A stretch of DNA of 64,000 nt from Auanema rhodensis (Eukaryota; Nematoda; Chromadorea; Rhabditida; Rhabditidae). Location: positions 7,688,001 through 7,752,000 of the forward strand of contig OZ059895.1 in the NCBI GenBank assembly GCA_964057225.1. The letters are read 5' to 3'. Made by a program: the position numbers and the translations under genes. Shown piece by piece: positions 12,844 through 23,714 of the stretch. The notes below the pieces were generated by a model, which made no database searches, had not been told where the DNA came from, and was given only the letters and a program-made list of their open reading frames with translations. Numbering within the stretch: position 1 is the stretch's first letter; each line of letters begins with the position of its first letter.

Positions 12844-14169
12844 TGAGTGTTTCTTTCTCCTTCCTATCCATTTACTGTCAGATGAACGACGAACTTTCGT
12901 AGGGCTTTTAAGGGGACAGTTGGAAAATTCGAAGACAACGAATGAACACATAATTTTAGAAAAAAAATGAAAGAATGATGTATCAGACACAAATAATAAT
13001 ATTCCTCATAAGTTTTTGTGGAATGAGAATGTAATAACACACAATGAAATAGAAAATTGAATAAATACATAAGTTCAAATTCATGCTGAATTTGTGTATT
13101 TGTTAATTATACTTGTAGACAATTGTATATAGTATATTTAAAATATTCATAGTGGCTACTAGCATGCATACAAGTATAAATATCAAATAATTGAACAATT
13201 CAGTTTATTATGCGAAGATATAACCTCCATACTCTTCTCTCTATCCTTGTAAAAAAAATCAAATGCAACAAAATAGCTGTTTCCAAGGACAATATACCAT
13301 GGCTGTCTTGAAAAAAAAAACAAAGTATAACTTGATTACGATCTAGGGTTCATGAAAAAAAAATTCAAACCGTCAATTTTAAACTTTCTCTAATGATACA
13401 ATGATTACTCCAAAGAACATTCAATCATGATGATTTTAAAGATATTTCGTATATCTAAACAGATTTGTTATCCCATCACAATCTCTCAAATTTTCTTTTC
13501 CCTCAACTTCGACAGTATATAGAAGATAGTCTAAATTGACCGTCTTCACATACGGAACTACTAAGCCTAGAATTTCAGTCCAGTTTTATGTACTTCGATA
13601 CCTTCATAGTTCAATTCTGAAAAAAAGAGATTACATACATAAAAAGGAAAGTTAAAATCGAAGAAAAAAGTTTTTTATTAAAAATTTTTGAAATAAACTT
13701 TTATCTTTCATGAACAAAAATTAAATTTGTTTTAATGAAAAATGTATTAAAAGATATCCAATATTCATGTAATTATTACAGATTCTGGTTTTACAATTTG
13801 CAGTATAACTCATGCAGTTTTAAACATTCTCTACTGAACAAATTTGTAAAGAGAAAGTACTATCTGGTGCAGCTTTGATAATTTTAACCAGAGGATATCA
13901 TGTTCACAAAATTATGAACAGAACTACACGGATAAGCCTTATACTGGTGATCGATAATATTTCTACTTATCCCTGAGGTATAGATCACAACCTTAGATAC
14001 ATATATGATCTACTTTATTGATCGATGTGGGAACTGTATAATTAAGTTTTCACACATTCATACATAGTTACTATTTTTTATTCAGATATATTCATATAAT
14101 AATATTAATATATAGCCAGGTAAATGTTAATTTTAATTTTAATTCATAGTTGTCTAGACAGTTTTACAG
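12844..14169. other. Non-coding AT-rich spacer upstream of the RING/B-box gene
   Basis: No supported gene. The last bases before 14,170 (GTTTTACAG) form a splice-acceptor-like site directly abutting the next start codon, as expected for spliced-leader trans-splicing. Confidence 0.5.
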
Positions 14170-15736
14170 ATGTTGTGTTGTCCTTTATGTAGACTGCAGT
14201 ACGGTAATTTAAAACTAATTTTTTAATTTTTTAAATAATATTGTAATAAATATTAAAGATGATGCTCGTCGTTTACCAATGTTAGGGTTGTGTGGTCATA
14301 CTATTTGTGCCATATGCCGTTCAAATCTGTAAGTTAAAGAGCTTCAATAGGAACAAACTTGTTTATATTTTTGTGTTGTTCTTATTGTTTTTATTATTTA
14401 GTGTTCGACGACAATGCCCTGTGTCATTAAGATGTTCATTAGTAAAATATTCCTTTTTATTTCCAGCTGTTAATTACACTGTACAAGGTTTTCAGTGTTG
14501 CTTATAATAATATATTTATTGTTTTATTGTTTTAGAACATGTAGATATGTTCAAGAGAATGAAGAGAAAAATGGACGATTTCAAACAAGGTTTAATATAT
14601 ATGTATAATTATACTTTATGCATATTTGTTATCTTCAGCGTTTCCTTTACGTAATTTCACCGAGTTGAGACAGAGCTTGATTGACTCTCACAGAGACGAA
14701 GCTCTAGAAAATTCAGTGCTAATTCAAGCCCTCTCTGACAAAATTTCAGAATTAAAATCTCAGTTAGAAATGTTGGAAAGGGGAAACCATGACGAACTGA
14801 ATGTGAGTAATATCCAATTGCTGAATGTTACCTTTGTTCTGCTTATGATTTATTTCAGAGCAGAGAAATGGATGTTGTTCAGTGTTCAAAATGCAAAGAA
14901 AGTATGGCTGATTGGCTCGCGATGTGCTGCGTGAACTGTATGGATGGAATTGAAGTTTCAAATTCTGGAGTAGTTATAACTGACTTAAAAAAGGTTTAAA
15001 ATATTTCTTATTCTGTTTATTTAATTTAACATATCACTCTTTAGCTCCGCAAAAATCAGTTGTGTGGCAATTGTATTTTGGAATCAGAACACAAGCATCA
15101 TCCATTTGATACTATAATAGCTTTCCAAGTACTTAATTCTTTTAATATTATGGTAATACTAGTTTATATAGGCCAGACATCTTATTCAAGAAAAGTTAAA
15201 AGATCAATTAGAAACTGTGAAGAGCCTAAAGTGGCCAAACGACGATAGTGGTGCCATACATTATCATGTAAGTTGTTTCAAAGGTGCTCTAGAAGTATCT
15301 GATTTTGTTTTAAACCGCTTCTAACTATTTTGAATTTAAATTACAGAATTTAAAAAGACTTATTACTGATTCAACATACTGCCGGTCTTTAAAACAGGTC
15401 AACGATATCATCCGAAATGTTCAAAACGGAGTATCTTCAGTATTGCAAATGCACCGAAAAGCATGGGACAATGCAAAGACTATTAACCAGGTTTCACTTT
15501 CTGTTCAGCTCTCACTTTATTTTCATCATCTTAAGAACTTGAGCTTCTCGAAAGAATTACGTAACCATAGAAAGAGAATATCAGCTGGTCGATCTGTATG
15601 TTCTGTATTTTAGTTTGCATTGAAATATCTTTTGTTCCAGAATACAAGAAGTCGACCAATCGTTTTCGGTACGCCAGAAGGAGCTCACTTAAGTAGGAGA
15701 AGTAATCGTTTAAGAACATTTGCTGCTGCCCACTAA
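14170..15736 (+). CDS. RING finger plus B-box zinc-binding protein, TRIM-like
   Basis: Eleven exons (14170-14203, 14259-14328, 14402-14487, 14536-14589, 14639-14802, 14859-14993, 15045-15128, 15172-15267, 15347-15490, 15536-15595, 15641-15736) join in phase to about 340 residues. The N-terminus is a RING: CCPLC, then LCGHTICAIC, then QCPVSLRC, where the last ligand pair has wider spacing than the usual CPxC. A coiled-coil-forming helix follows (residues about 85-140), then a B-box-like set (CSKC, CCVNC, CGNC, HKHH) and a basic C-terminus. There is no NHL, SPRY or other C-terminal domain. A ubiquitin ligase role is expected for the family and is not shown here. The acceptor abuts the ATG. An AATAAA lies at 15,875. 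It converges on the ZHP-3-like gene. Confidence 0.85.
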
Positions 15737-16052
15737 TCATTTTCATTACTAATAATTGGCATATATTTAAATATCAAATTTTAACATTCAATGTATTAAT
15801 ATTATTGGTAGCTAAGCTTATTGTTGTCTTAGTGTAATAACTTGAATAATTTTTTGAAAAAAAAAAAATATCTGAATAAATTTTCACTAGGAACCATTTA
15901 AAAAAAATTATCATCTCATTTCTTTAGAGATCCGATATACTTTAGATAGCAAACTATTTCTCCTAGAAAAAAGTCCCATGCTTAACTTTTTTAGCTCTTC
16001 GCTCTAGAGTGTGTCTGTAAGATGTTTATGTTTAGTTGAAAATAAAGAAATC

Positions 16053-16827
16053 TTACTCGATGTTAATTGCAGGTGAGGGATCACGGCCAGGGATCCGTAA
16101 AACTTTATGTCTGGCATCATGTGGATTCTGAAGTGGTGATTGAAAACAATGGTATATTTTTACTTACCCCAAATGAAGCTTTGGTGAAGGCAAAAAAGTC
16201 ATCTAGAATGGATTGCAAATTAGGAATAAAATAGGGACATACCTTTCAGAGTATTGCTACTTGTTCGACTTTGTCCATTGCTTCGTAAATCTAAACTTTG
16301 AGTTTTTTTTCGTAATTGGTTAACACGTTCTCGGAGTATCCTGTTTTCTTCTTGAGCTTTTCTTGAAGTTTATACGTTTGCAATAAAAGGTAGCACTATC
16401 TACTTTACTTGTAGTTGTGGATATGAGCTAATTCAAAGCGGTCCTGCGTCTTCTTCTGGAAAGTTAACATTCGTTTCAAAACTTCCATTTTCATTGCACT
16501 GAATTGATAAGGCTCTCCAAAATATGGCATCTGAAAAAGTTAGCCAGCCATTAAAATAAATTGGCTAGCAAATATAAAAGTTTTCCTCACAGCAACATGA
16601 GCTGGCACTTTGGTCAATTCCACTATCCCACCTGTGATTTTGCAAATAGCGCAAGATTTTCCGGAAGATTCATCTAGGATATATATGAAATATATTCAGT
16701 TCGAGAGCTTACTTTTCGCGCATTCTATGCAACTAATATGCCCACATTTACCGATAAATAAGGCTCTTTTTACTTCTGCAGCATCTCGATAACATTTATT
16801 ACAGTGAAGCCATGAGGGCAAAGACAT
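16053..16827 (-). CDS. ZHP-3/RNF212/Zip3-like RING protein (meiotic crossover factor family)
   Basis: Six exons (16713-16827, 16591-16673, 16409-16530, 16243-16361, 16168-16202, 16053-16127) join in phase to 182 residues. The N-terminal RING is a C3HC4: HCNKC, then GKCGHISCIEC, then SCAICK. Next comes the short family linker (ITGGIVELTKVP), a helical stretch with LKRMLTFQKK, then a coiled coil (KAQEENRILRERVNQLRKK) and a Ser/Thr-rich basic tail ending PAINIE. This order is that of RNF212/Zip3/ZHP proteins, SUMO/ubiquitin ligases of the synaptonemal complex that license crossovers. The short length fits the family. Which of the nematode ZHP paralogues it is cannot be told from the motifs. Its 3' end faces the RING/B-box gene 316 bp away. 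Confidence 0.75.
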
Positions 16828-17049
16828 TTTCTTAAATACTACATTAAATCTTTACATATATTTGAAACCCATTTATTTTAAAATAGTTGGAGTAAATTCG
16901 AAACGAACCACTTACTGCGATATATCATCGAAAAATGATCTTTTCTTTGCCCGATCATTCGCTGCGAGACCGCATTTAATCGAATGCCGTAATTCTCCAG
17001 AAAATAAGCTTATATGGGTATAAAGAAAAAAACAATATCAATATATTTA

Positions 17050-18596
17050 TTAAAATTTTCCTCCTCGTGCGAAAACATTGTTGCCAATATTAGCCATCGT
17101 TTGGTAATTAGGATCAAAAGCAGCAGCATGGTTCTGAAGCAACTCATGAATTGCAATCAAATACATAAATGATGGTTTGGAACCTTATTTGCGGGAGCTA
17201 CAGGACCTCGAGGCCCTTTCTTAAATACGTCGTCATTGATGCCAGCTAGGGTCTGGTAATTTGGATCCATAGCAGGGGCTTTACCAGCCTTAAATTAAAA
17301 ATATAATACAGAATCATGATTTAGACTACACATACATTAGTAGGTAATTTCGGTGCATTTGAAAATGGTTTGTTACCCCCAAAACTAGGTTTGTTAGCTT
17401 TTTTTTCAAATACGTCGTCCTTAACGTTCGCCATTGTAAGATAGTTAGGATCCATGGCTTCGGCTTTTCCACCCTTAAATGACGTGAGTATGAAAAAGAG
17501 CTTTACTATTCTTACAGCATTTGGAAGTTTGACTCCCGCTTGAGGTTTATTCACTACTTTCTTTTCAAATACATCTTTTTTTATATTTGCCATTGTCATG
17601 TAGTTGGGGTCCATTGCGTCGGCTTTACCTCCCTAAATATTAGACGAAACGTTAACAATTATCTTTCCTCAACGCCTACGTTTTGAGGAATCCCATTTCC
17701 TGTTCCAAAATTTCCAGCAGCTGCTTTTTTGTCTCCTCCGAATACATCTCCACGGACAACATTTAAAGTTTGATAGTTGGGATCTTGGGCACCAGCTACA
17801 TCATTTTTCCCTCTCATTCCAAATCCTGGGGCTTCTTTCTTTTCCTCGAAAACATTTCCAGCTACTGCAGCCATTGTTTGATAGTTTGGGTCGTGAGCAC
17901 CTTCAAACAATTCATCACAAGAACTGCCACTATGAGAGAACCTGCAACTCCTCCACCTCCTGGAGTCTGATGGTTTTCAGCGGCTTGTGCTTTTTTGAAA
18001 ACATCTTGCTGACATATATTCAGAGTTTGATAGTTAGGATCATTGACTCCTTATCACGAGTTACGCCTTATTTTAATTAAGCTTTATATACCTGCCAATT
18101 CATTTTTTCTCACTGGAACTATAGGTTGTTTAGCACCATTATTGACAGAATCTGCAAATCCAGCGAGAGTTTGGAAATTTTGGTCTAAGTTGTTACACTT
18201 CATAGGACTCTCTAATTCAACATCTAATCAAATTTGATCATCATGATACTATTCGCAACATTCGTTTTATAATTAAACGACTCACCTGGTTCACCATTTT
18301 CCTGCTCACTGTCTCCTACTTTAAGGGGCTTCTTTTTGTTTTTTTGTTTTTTTCCTGTAAAGTTATTAATATCCAAGAAAATATATATATACGAAGAGTG
18401 ATGTATCATGTATTACACATTCACCTTCCTACAATACCTACCAGTCTTGTCCGAACGGTCCTATAAATATAGCAATTAAGTAATTTTTTTTCTTTATGTA
18501 TACCTTTTTGCCTACACATTTTATTACCGTAAAACCCAGTAAAAATACAAATACATATCCTAGTAATATTCTATATATTAATTCTTCACTATTCAT
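17050..18596 (-). CDS. Single-pass membrane protein with eight DPNYQT repeats, unknown function
   Basis: Ten exons (18504-18596, 18442-18460, 18286-18354, 18092-18223, 17942-18049, 17680-17900, 17516-17632, 17336-17473, 17184-17288, 17050-17133) join in phase to 361 residues. The start is MNSEELIYRI followed by a hydrophobic helix (LLGYVFVFLLGFTVIKCVG), then a lysine-rich stop-transfer segment and an acidic linker. The remainder carries eight copies of a motif of about 18 residues, x-DPNYQT-L/M-A-x-I/V-x-x-D-V-F-x-K-K; the first copy is degenerate (LDQNFQTLAGF). Linkers are Gly/Pro/Asn-rich. Each of the last four exons holds exactly one repeat with phase-0 borders, pointing to exon duplication. 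I do not recognise the family. The predicted topology is a short N-terminus, one membrane span and a long soluble repeat tail. Confidence 0.85.
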
Positions 18597-19082
18597 AACG
18601 ACCGGGCTTTGAACGCCAGCAAGTCAAAGTAAAAAGTTTCACGTAATCACGTAATACCTAAGAATGCAAGTGGAATAACTTTGTACTTAATGAGGTAATT
18701 TGTTATTTTTGCCTCAAGGAAGAAGAGAAATCAGGAAATTATAAAACAGCTTATTTTCTTTCTGATTACAAATCATTCTTCCTGCCTTTCGTGATCAATT
18801 GTCTGATGTATACAACGGAAATCAATCAGTTGTGTGAGCGGACACCTAAATTATTGTAAACTGATTATTATTAATTTCTTCTATATAACTTATGATCTGG
18901 ACAGGTTTATGCGTCATGCCACCTTTCATCTTACTGACAATTCAATGCGAACTACTTTTTCTTTGTTTGATCAGGAAATGAGAGAGAAAGAGGAATAGCT
19001 CATTTAAACATTCGGCAAAAATCTTTTCGTGTTCGCCAGACAATCTTATACTGTCGATTTGTTTGGTTTGACAATTTTCAGG
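18597..19082. other. Divergent intergenic spacer
   Basis: About 490 bp between the divergent starts of the DPNYQT-repeat gene and the first Ly6-like gene. The end next to the Ly6-like start is a splice acceptor (ACAATTTTCAG). No other feature is evident. Confidence 0.5.
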
Positions 19083-19590
19083 ATGAGATTTTCACAAATT
19101 GTTGTAATTGGATTTGTTATTGGATCAGTTTTAGCACTAGAATGTTATAGTGGCTTCAAATATTTGGCTGGCCAAAGCGTAGGCAAGTTACTTTGAAGTA
19201 AGTGATAATAAAACCTTTTTTTTCGGAACCTCCAAAGAAACTTGCACAAGCTCAATGGATTTTTGCTATAATGCTACAGCGGATATATCACAGTTGAGCA
19301 ACGTGAAAATGGCTGGTTGTTCAGCAGCTAGATGTCTTGTAAGTTTTCTTTACTTTTAGTTTTGTGGAAATAATATATTTTTTTAAGTTGGCCCGAAACA
19401 AATGTATAAAACAAATTTTCAATGGCAAAGAGGTTCAATTTTGTTGTTGCAACAATGGAGATTTGTGCAACTCGAAGATGACTGTATGATGTTAAAACAA
19501 ACGGTTTACTCATTTTACTAATTTTAGAACCTATCGTTCTTTGAAAAAACCAAGCAACGCGTACAAGATTGGACCAAAATACTCGGATAA
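19083..19590 (+). CDS. Small secreted Ly6-like cysteine-rich protein, copy 1
   Basis: Four exons (19083-19182, 19238-19338, 19388-19483, 19528-19590) give 119 residues. A signal peptide (MRFSQIVVIGFVIGSVLA) precedes a Ly6/three-finger-type cysteine pattern: LECYSG, ETC, DFCYNAT, AGC, ARC, NKC, FCCCNNGDLCN. The closing CCxxxxxCN box is diagnostic of the superfamily. There is a possible N-glycosylation site at NAT. The tail is short and amphipathic (FFEKTKQRVQDWTKILG), without an obvious GPI hydrophobic segment. Intron 1 uses a GC donor (GTAG|GCAAGT), the only phase-consistent choice. The acceptor lies one base before the ATG. It has a convergent paralogue immediately downstream. AATAAA at 19,624. 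Confidence 0.8.
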
Positions 19591-19668
19591 TATAATCTAT
19601 TCAACAATATACAAGCTTTTAACAATAAAATTCAAAAGATCAATAGTTAATAATTAGGAGAGTATTCA

Positions 19669-20229
19669 TTACTTTCCCATAAAACTCATCATACCCTTGA
19701 GAACTGACATTCCACGTTCTACAAAGGAACCACTTTCCTAAATCCATATCAATTTTCTCTTTTGAAGAAAAACTACTAACCACCATATTGCCACCGTTGC
19801 ATCGATCGCCATCATTGCAACAACAAAAGGTTACATTTTTATCCGCAATTACTTGTTCGAAGCATTTGTTTCCATTAAACTATAAAATGAGTCTTTGTCC
19901 TTATACAAAAAAAAAATAATACTTGACAAATCATTGTATTACATCCAGCAGTTTGGAGAACACTAAAAGAAGTTACATGAGCAGTAGCATTATAGCAATA
20001 GTCAGACTCCTTTCCACATTTCTTAGTATCAGATCCAATGGTTCCTCCTGTATTTAAATCTCTGATCAATGTGGTACACAAAATTAATATAGTATTATCC
20101 AACACGCATGTTTAAGCTTTCACTTTGAGTTTTACCTTTAACAACAGAATAACCATTATAGCACTCAAGAACAGCTAAGGATTCTAATACAAGAAGAAGG
20201 ATCAGAAAAGAAGGCAGAAAAATACGCAT
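19669..20229 (-). CDS. Small secreted Ly6-like cysteine-rich protein, copy 2
   Basis: Four exons (20136-20229, 19923-20047, 19784-19879, 19669-19737) give 127 residues. The layout matches copy 1 exon for exon: signal peptide (MRIFLPSFLILLLVLESLA), LECYNG, KKC, DYCYNATAH, AGC, MIC, NKC, FCCCNDGDRCN, then a short helical tail (FVERGMSVLKGMMSFMGK). NATAH and NVT are potential N-glycosylation sites. Intron positions and phases are the same as in copy 1, so the two arose by an inverted tandem duplication. The genes are tail to tail, with stop codons 78 bp apart. A role as a secreted or surface ligand or modulator is inference from the fold only. Confidence 0.8.
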
Positions 20230-20476
20230 TTCGTGAAGAGCCTTACCGTTACACGTACAAGACGAAGAATTTTATAATGGCAGTATCACTGTTACACTGC
20301 GTTCAACTTCGACTAAAATATTGACTATGACAATTCTGTGACAACAATTAGTCTTCAACTTCATATTCCTTCGTTTTTTGCGTAGTGAACTGGGAACTAA
20401 CAACATATTTTTGGAACAATATTATTTTGAAACAAACGAATATATAACAAAAGCGTACAACACGAGAAGATAAAAA

Positions 20477-21183
20477 TTACGAAGCTTTAGGAGGCAATAA
20501 ATCAATACCATCTTCATTAACCTCGTCAACGTCACCAGCTCCCCAAAGACCTTCTAGATCATAACGGGCTCGAAGATCAGCACTCATAACGTGAACTTGA
20601 ATAGATCCTATAGCGACTTGAAACCAACCAAAGCCATTACGAACAGAACGCTTAGACACCTCAATAAAAATAATTAACGGATTTATCAAGTGTAAAACTC
20701 ACTGCTTCGTCAGACAAACGAGCAGACTTTCGAAGTGCATCTGCCATTGCGAAGCCATGTCGAGGATTGAAAGGGCTACATATTATCTAGAAGTCAGATG
20801 AAAATAGCATCAAAGAATACTACTAACCAATGTTGTGAAAAAGGTAGGCCCATCTTTCCCTAGTTCTAGCACCACGATGTCGGCTGCTTTCTCTTCATTT
20901 AAAAAGTTATAAATATCATCAAGAGAAGATAATCTATAAAAACAATGTATATATGGGAAAGTTGTATTGCAAATATACGTTGTCTCTTGCACTTCTTTCG
21001 CAGGTTTAAATTCTAATTCCTCTTTGGTGGAGTCTTCGTAATATTCTTCAACATACTGATTGAAATATTCTTGCATTTGCTTTATACGTTGTTCGGGAGT
21101 TAGAGATGAGGATGAAAAGAACTTTACAGAAGAATAACTACAATGAATATTCAATACTATATACGAGGAAGAGCAAGATTCAT
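20477..21183 (-). CDS. malsu1: Mitochondrial ribosomal silencing/assembly factor, RsfS domain (MALSU1)
   Basis: Exons 20979-21137, 20828-20933, 20703-20786 and 20477-20659 encode a charged N-terminal helix (LTPEQRIKQMQEYFNQYVEE), then the RsfS/Iojap fold: LDDIYNFLNEEKAADIVVLE, SPFNPRHGFAMADALRKSAR, GFGWFQVAIGSIQVHVMSAD and LRARYDLEGLWG. The closing HV..D.R..YDLE.LW is the family signature. RsfS proteins bind large-subunit protein L14 and, in mitochondria, help assemble the large subunit. A Ser/basic segment (YSSVKFFSSSS) at the front fits a mitochondrial presequence. The 5' end is unresolved. The nearest ATG (21,181-21,183) reaches the frame only across a 20-nt 'intron'; a 51-nt intron (21,138-21,188) would instead make exon 1 overlap the last exon of PPIL3 with no ATG. 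Confidence 0.8.
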
Positions 21184-21197
21184 TTTACCTTATTTTT

Positions 21198-21921
21198 CTA
21201 CATTGCAAGGGGGTTTGTATGGATGGTAATGTTTTTAATTCTAAAAAACAGAAACTAATGGCATTTTAAGAGTATAACCAACCTCTGCTCAATAACTGGC
21301 CGATACTTGGCATCAACTTTGATGTTTTCCAATTCATCAAGCGCATCGAAGCCATCGATAACTCTAAACAAATGTCATAACGATAAATATCTAAACATTT
21401 CACTCACTTTCCGAAAATTGTATATTTCAAGTCAAGATGTGGTTGCTTAGCGTAAGTTATGAAAAACTGAGACTTGTTGGTATTTGGACCGTTATTGGCC
21501 ATAGACAGGATACCACGAGCGTTATGCTAGAACAAAATCAGAATGTATAAAATATTACACAAATACCTTTAAATCAGGGTTGAGCTCGTCTTCAAAAGGA
21601 ACTCCCCAAATACTGTTTCCACCTTTCCCTGAACCACTTGGGTCTCCTGTTTGGACCATAAAATCTTTTATATTTCTGAAATACACTAATATTGAGAAAA
21701 CTAAACATTTAATTAACCTATGAAATATGTTATCTTTATAATAATCAGATGCACACAGGGCCAAAAAATTCTGAAATTATTAATTATCAAACGTTATCAA
21801 CGTACTACGGAGGCTATTATTTACTAAATTTGTTAAATCTTACCTCACAAGCCTTAGGACAATCCTCACAAAATAATTCAATTTTAATATCACCTGTGGT
21901 GGTATGCAACGTTACAGACAT
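21198..21921 (-). CDS. ppil3: Peptidyl-prolyl cis-trans isomerase, cyclophilin PPIL3 type
   Basis: Six short exons give a single-domain cyclophilin. It starts [20 protein letters not shown], typical of PPIL3, and continues [20 protein letters not shown] with the catalytic Arg and FMVQ of the active site, [33 protein letters not shown], then KYTIFGKVIDG. It ends [13 protein letters not shown], a PPIL3 C-terminus. PPIL3 proteins are associated with spliceosomes. The acceptor (ATCTTAG) lies 7 bp before the ATG. It sits between casein kinase 1 (about 250 bp upstream, same strand) and MALSU1, whose possible ATG is 14 bp beyond this stop, an operon-like arrangement. Confidence 0.92.
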
Positions 21922-22171
21922 AAGCAAACTAAGATTGTATTCAGTATTTTTCTTATTTAGATAGCGCTTATCTAAACCCTAACTATGCAAAATTCGTATT
22001 TTTAAATTTTAACTATCGTAAAAACAGTGCAGTTCAACGCAAAAGAAGCTGTTGACGCAAACAAGGTGTTATGGACATGTTGAACTGTTCAATACATGAC
22101 GCATCATATGATTCTGATTTTCACATTTCTCATTTCTTTATTCATTTTAAATTGAGTCATGAAAATTTATA

Positions 22172-23409
22172 TTAATCCATAATGTGGCAAGCTGGTCGTC
22201 CTGGCTCCCAATCATAAGGATATTCTTGTGTTCCCGTTGACATCATTGCTCGGCGCAAGAGCTGAACAAATTTTACAATAGCAACACTAGTTTGTAATTC
22301 ACTCACCTGGTATATTTGTTGATAATTTGGAGTATCGTAATATCTTAATGAATCTATGTGAGACAGACATTCACTGATTTCTCGTGGGCAACCATGAGGA
22401 AACAATTCGTGCGCAAACTGTTGAGATCGAACCCGACGCTTGTATTCACCAACCTTAGTCATATAACTTATATATCTTTGAGCTGCAATTACCTGATTCA
22501 TTTCATGACAATTGCTCCAGGGTACACGACCATACATGAGCTCTATTTGCATGTACAACCAGGATTCGACATCGTCTTTCCTAAAAATGACTTCACGTTT
22601 TGTGTTTGTATATCACTTTTACACACCGGCATAGTTCTTTTTGCATGTGACACATGATTGAAGCATATCTAACAGTCCCTCTAAAACCTGCAGCTTGTCT
22701 TGGTCTTCTTATAACGCCCTGTGTTTGTGCTATGTATCATAAGTATTTTACTCTTTTGTTTTACTTGTTCGTTAGTGAATTTACGGCACATTCCGAAATC
22801 CAAGATATAAACTACCCGAATCTCTCCTAACTCCTGTCTACCTATAGCATAGTTTCCGGGTTTGACATCTCTGTGTATGTATCCAATGTTGTGCAAATCT
22901 AAAAATATTTGGTAATCATAACTGTTTGTGCAACTTCACCTTCCAGTGCTTCTAATGCTTGAATTCCAACCGAAAGCGAACATCCCATTGTCATATGACC
23001 ACCAGGGCCAGCTTTACTGAGGTCCTACAATGTTTTCGAAATTGTGATAAGTTGAGAATAATTATAAACCTGTAGACACTTTGATACCAATGTCATTACG
23101 ACATAATTAAAGTTGCCAAATCTTCCCCTATCTTCAATCTTACAAAAATGACGTGACGATCTCTTTGTCAATTCTGTGAGTACATGTACTTCAAGTTTAA
23201 GAAGCTGAAATTATAAAACTATATTATAATCGTTTGTTATATTAATGAACCTGGATTTCTGCGTTAACAGCCTCTACTTTTAAGGCAAACGATTGCCCAG
23301 ACATATCTCTAACTTTGTAAACTGCTCCAAAACTTCCTTCTCCAAGTTTTTTTTCTATAACAAAGCGATCTACTTGAGTTCCAATTGGCGGATGCACAAT
23401 TTGAGCCAT
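22172..23409 (-). CDS. Casein kinase 1 / tau-tubulin kinase-like protein kinase
   Basis: About eight exons. The protein starts MAQIVHPPIGTQVDRF and has an intact nucleotide loop (LGEGSFGAVYKV), the VAIK-type lysine (FALKVE), the catalytic loop YIHRDVKPGN, LDFGMCRKF in place of DFG, and the CK1-type GFRGTVRYASI activation segment, followed by KDDVESWLYM. All key catalytic residues are present, so it should be active. There is almost no tail after the kinase domain (ends RPACHIMD). This is the TTBK-like CK1 branch that is greatly expanded in nematodes, where many members are germline or sperm expressed. Two introns (near 22,465-22,503 and 22,265-22,309) are multiples of three and free of stops, so retained forms would stay in frame. 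Confidence 0.88.
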
Positions 23410-23487
23410 GACCGCTCTTATTAAATTGTGACGCCAAAATGGAAACGAAAACCTTGAAATACCCACGCGAAATTCACGTTTACATTT

Positions 23488-23493
23488 CACGTG
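23488..23493. promoter_or_regulatory. CACGTG E-box in a divergent promoter
   Basis: A perfect palindromic E-box in the 305-bp gap between the divergent starts of casein kinase 1 (minus) and CHMP1 (plus). Its position suggests a shared regulatory site; binding is inferred only. Confidence 0.25.
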
Positions 23494-23714
23494 CTTTTTT
23501 CGCTAAGCAGTTGTTTTTTCCAATTTGTTTTGTTCGAAGTGACCTATGTTTCATAAGAGAGAAACATTATATTCAGCACAAGTGAATCATTTTCTGAGTC
23601 ATAGAAGATGACATTTTTCAGCTTGATTGTATGGTAGAAATTGCAAAATTTTCTAATCTTTATATTTCTCTTCTTTTTAATTACTCATTCGATTTTTTAC
23701 TTTCAGAATAAAAT

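Noticed and set aside
22358-22657. 99-codon plus-strand frame
   Set aside because: Antisense shadow of the casein kinase 1 gene.
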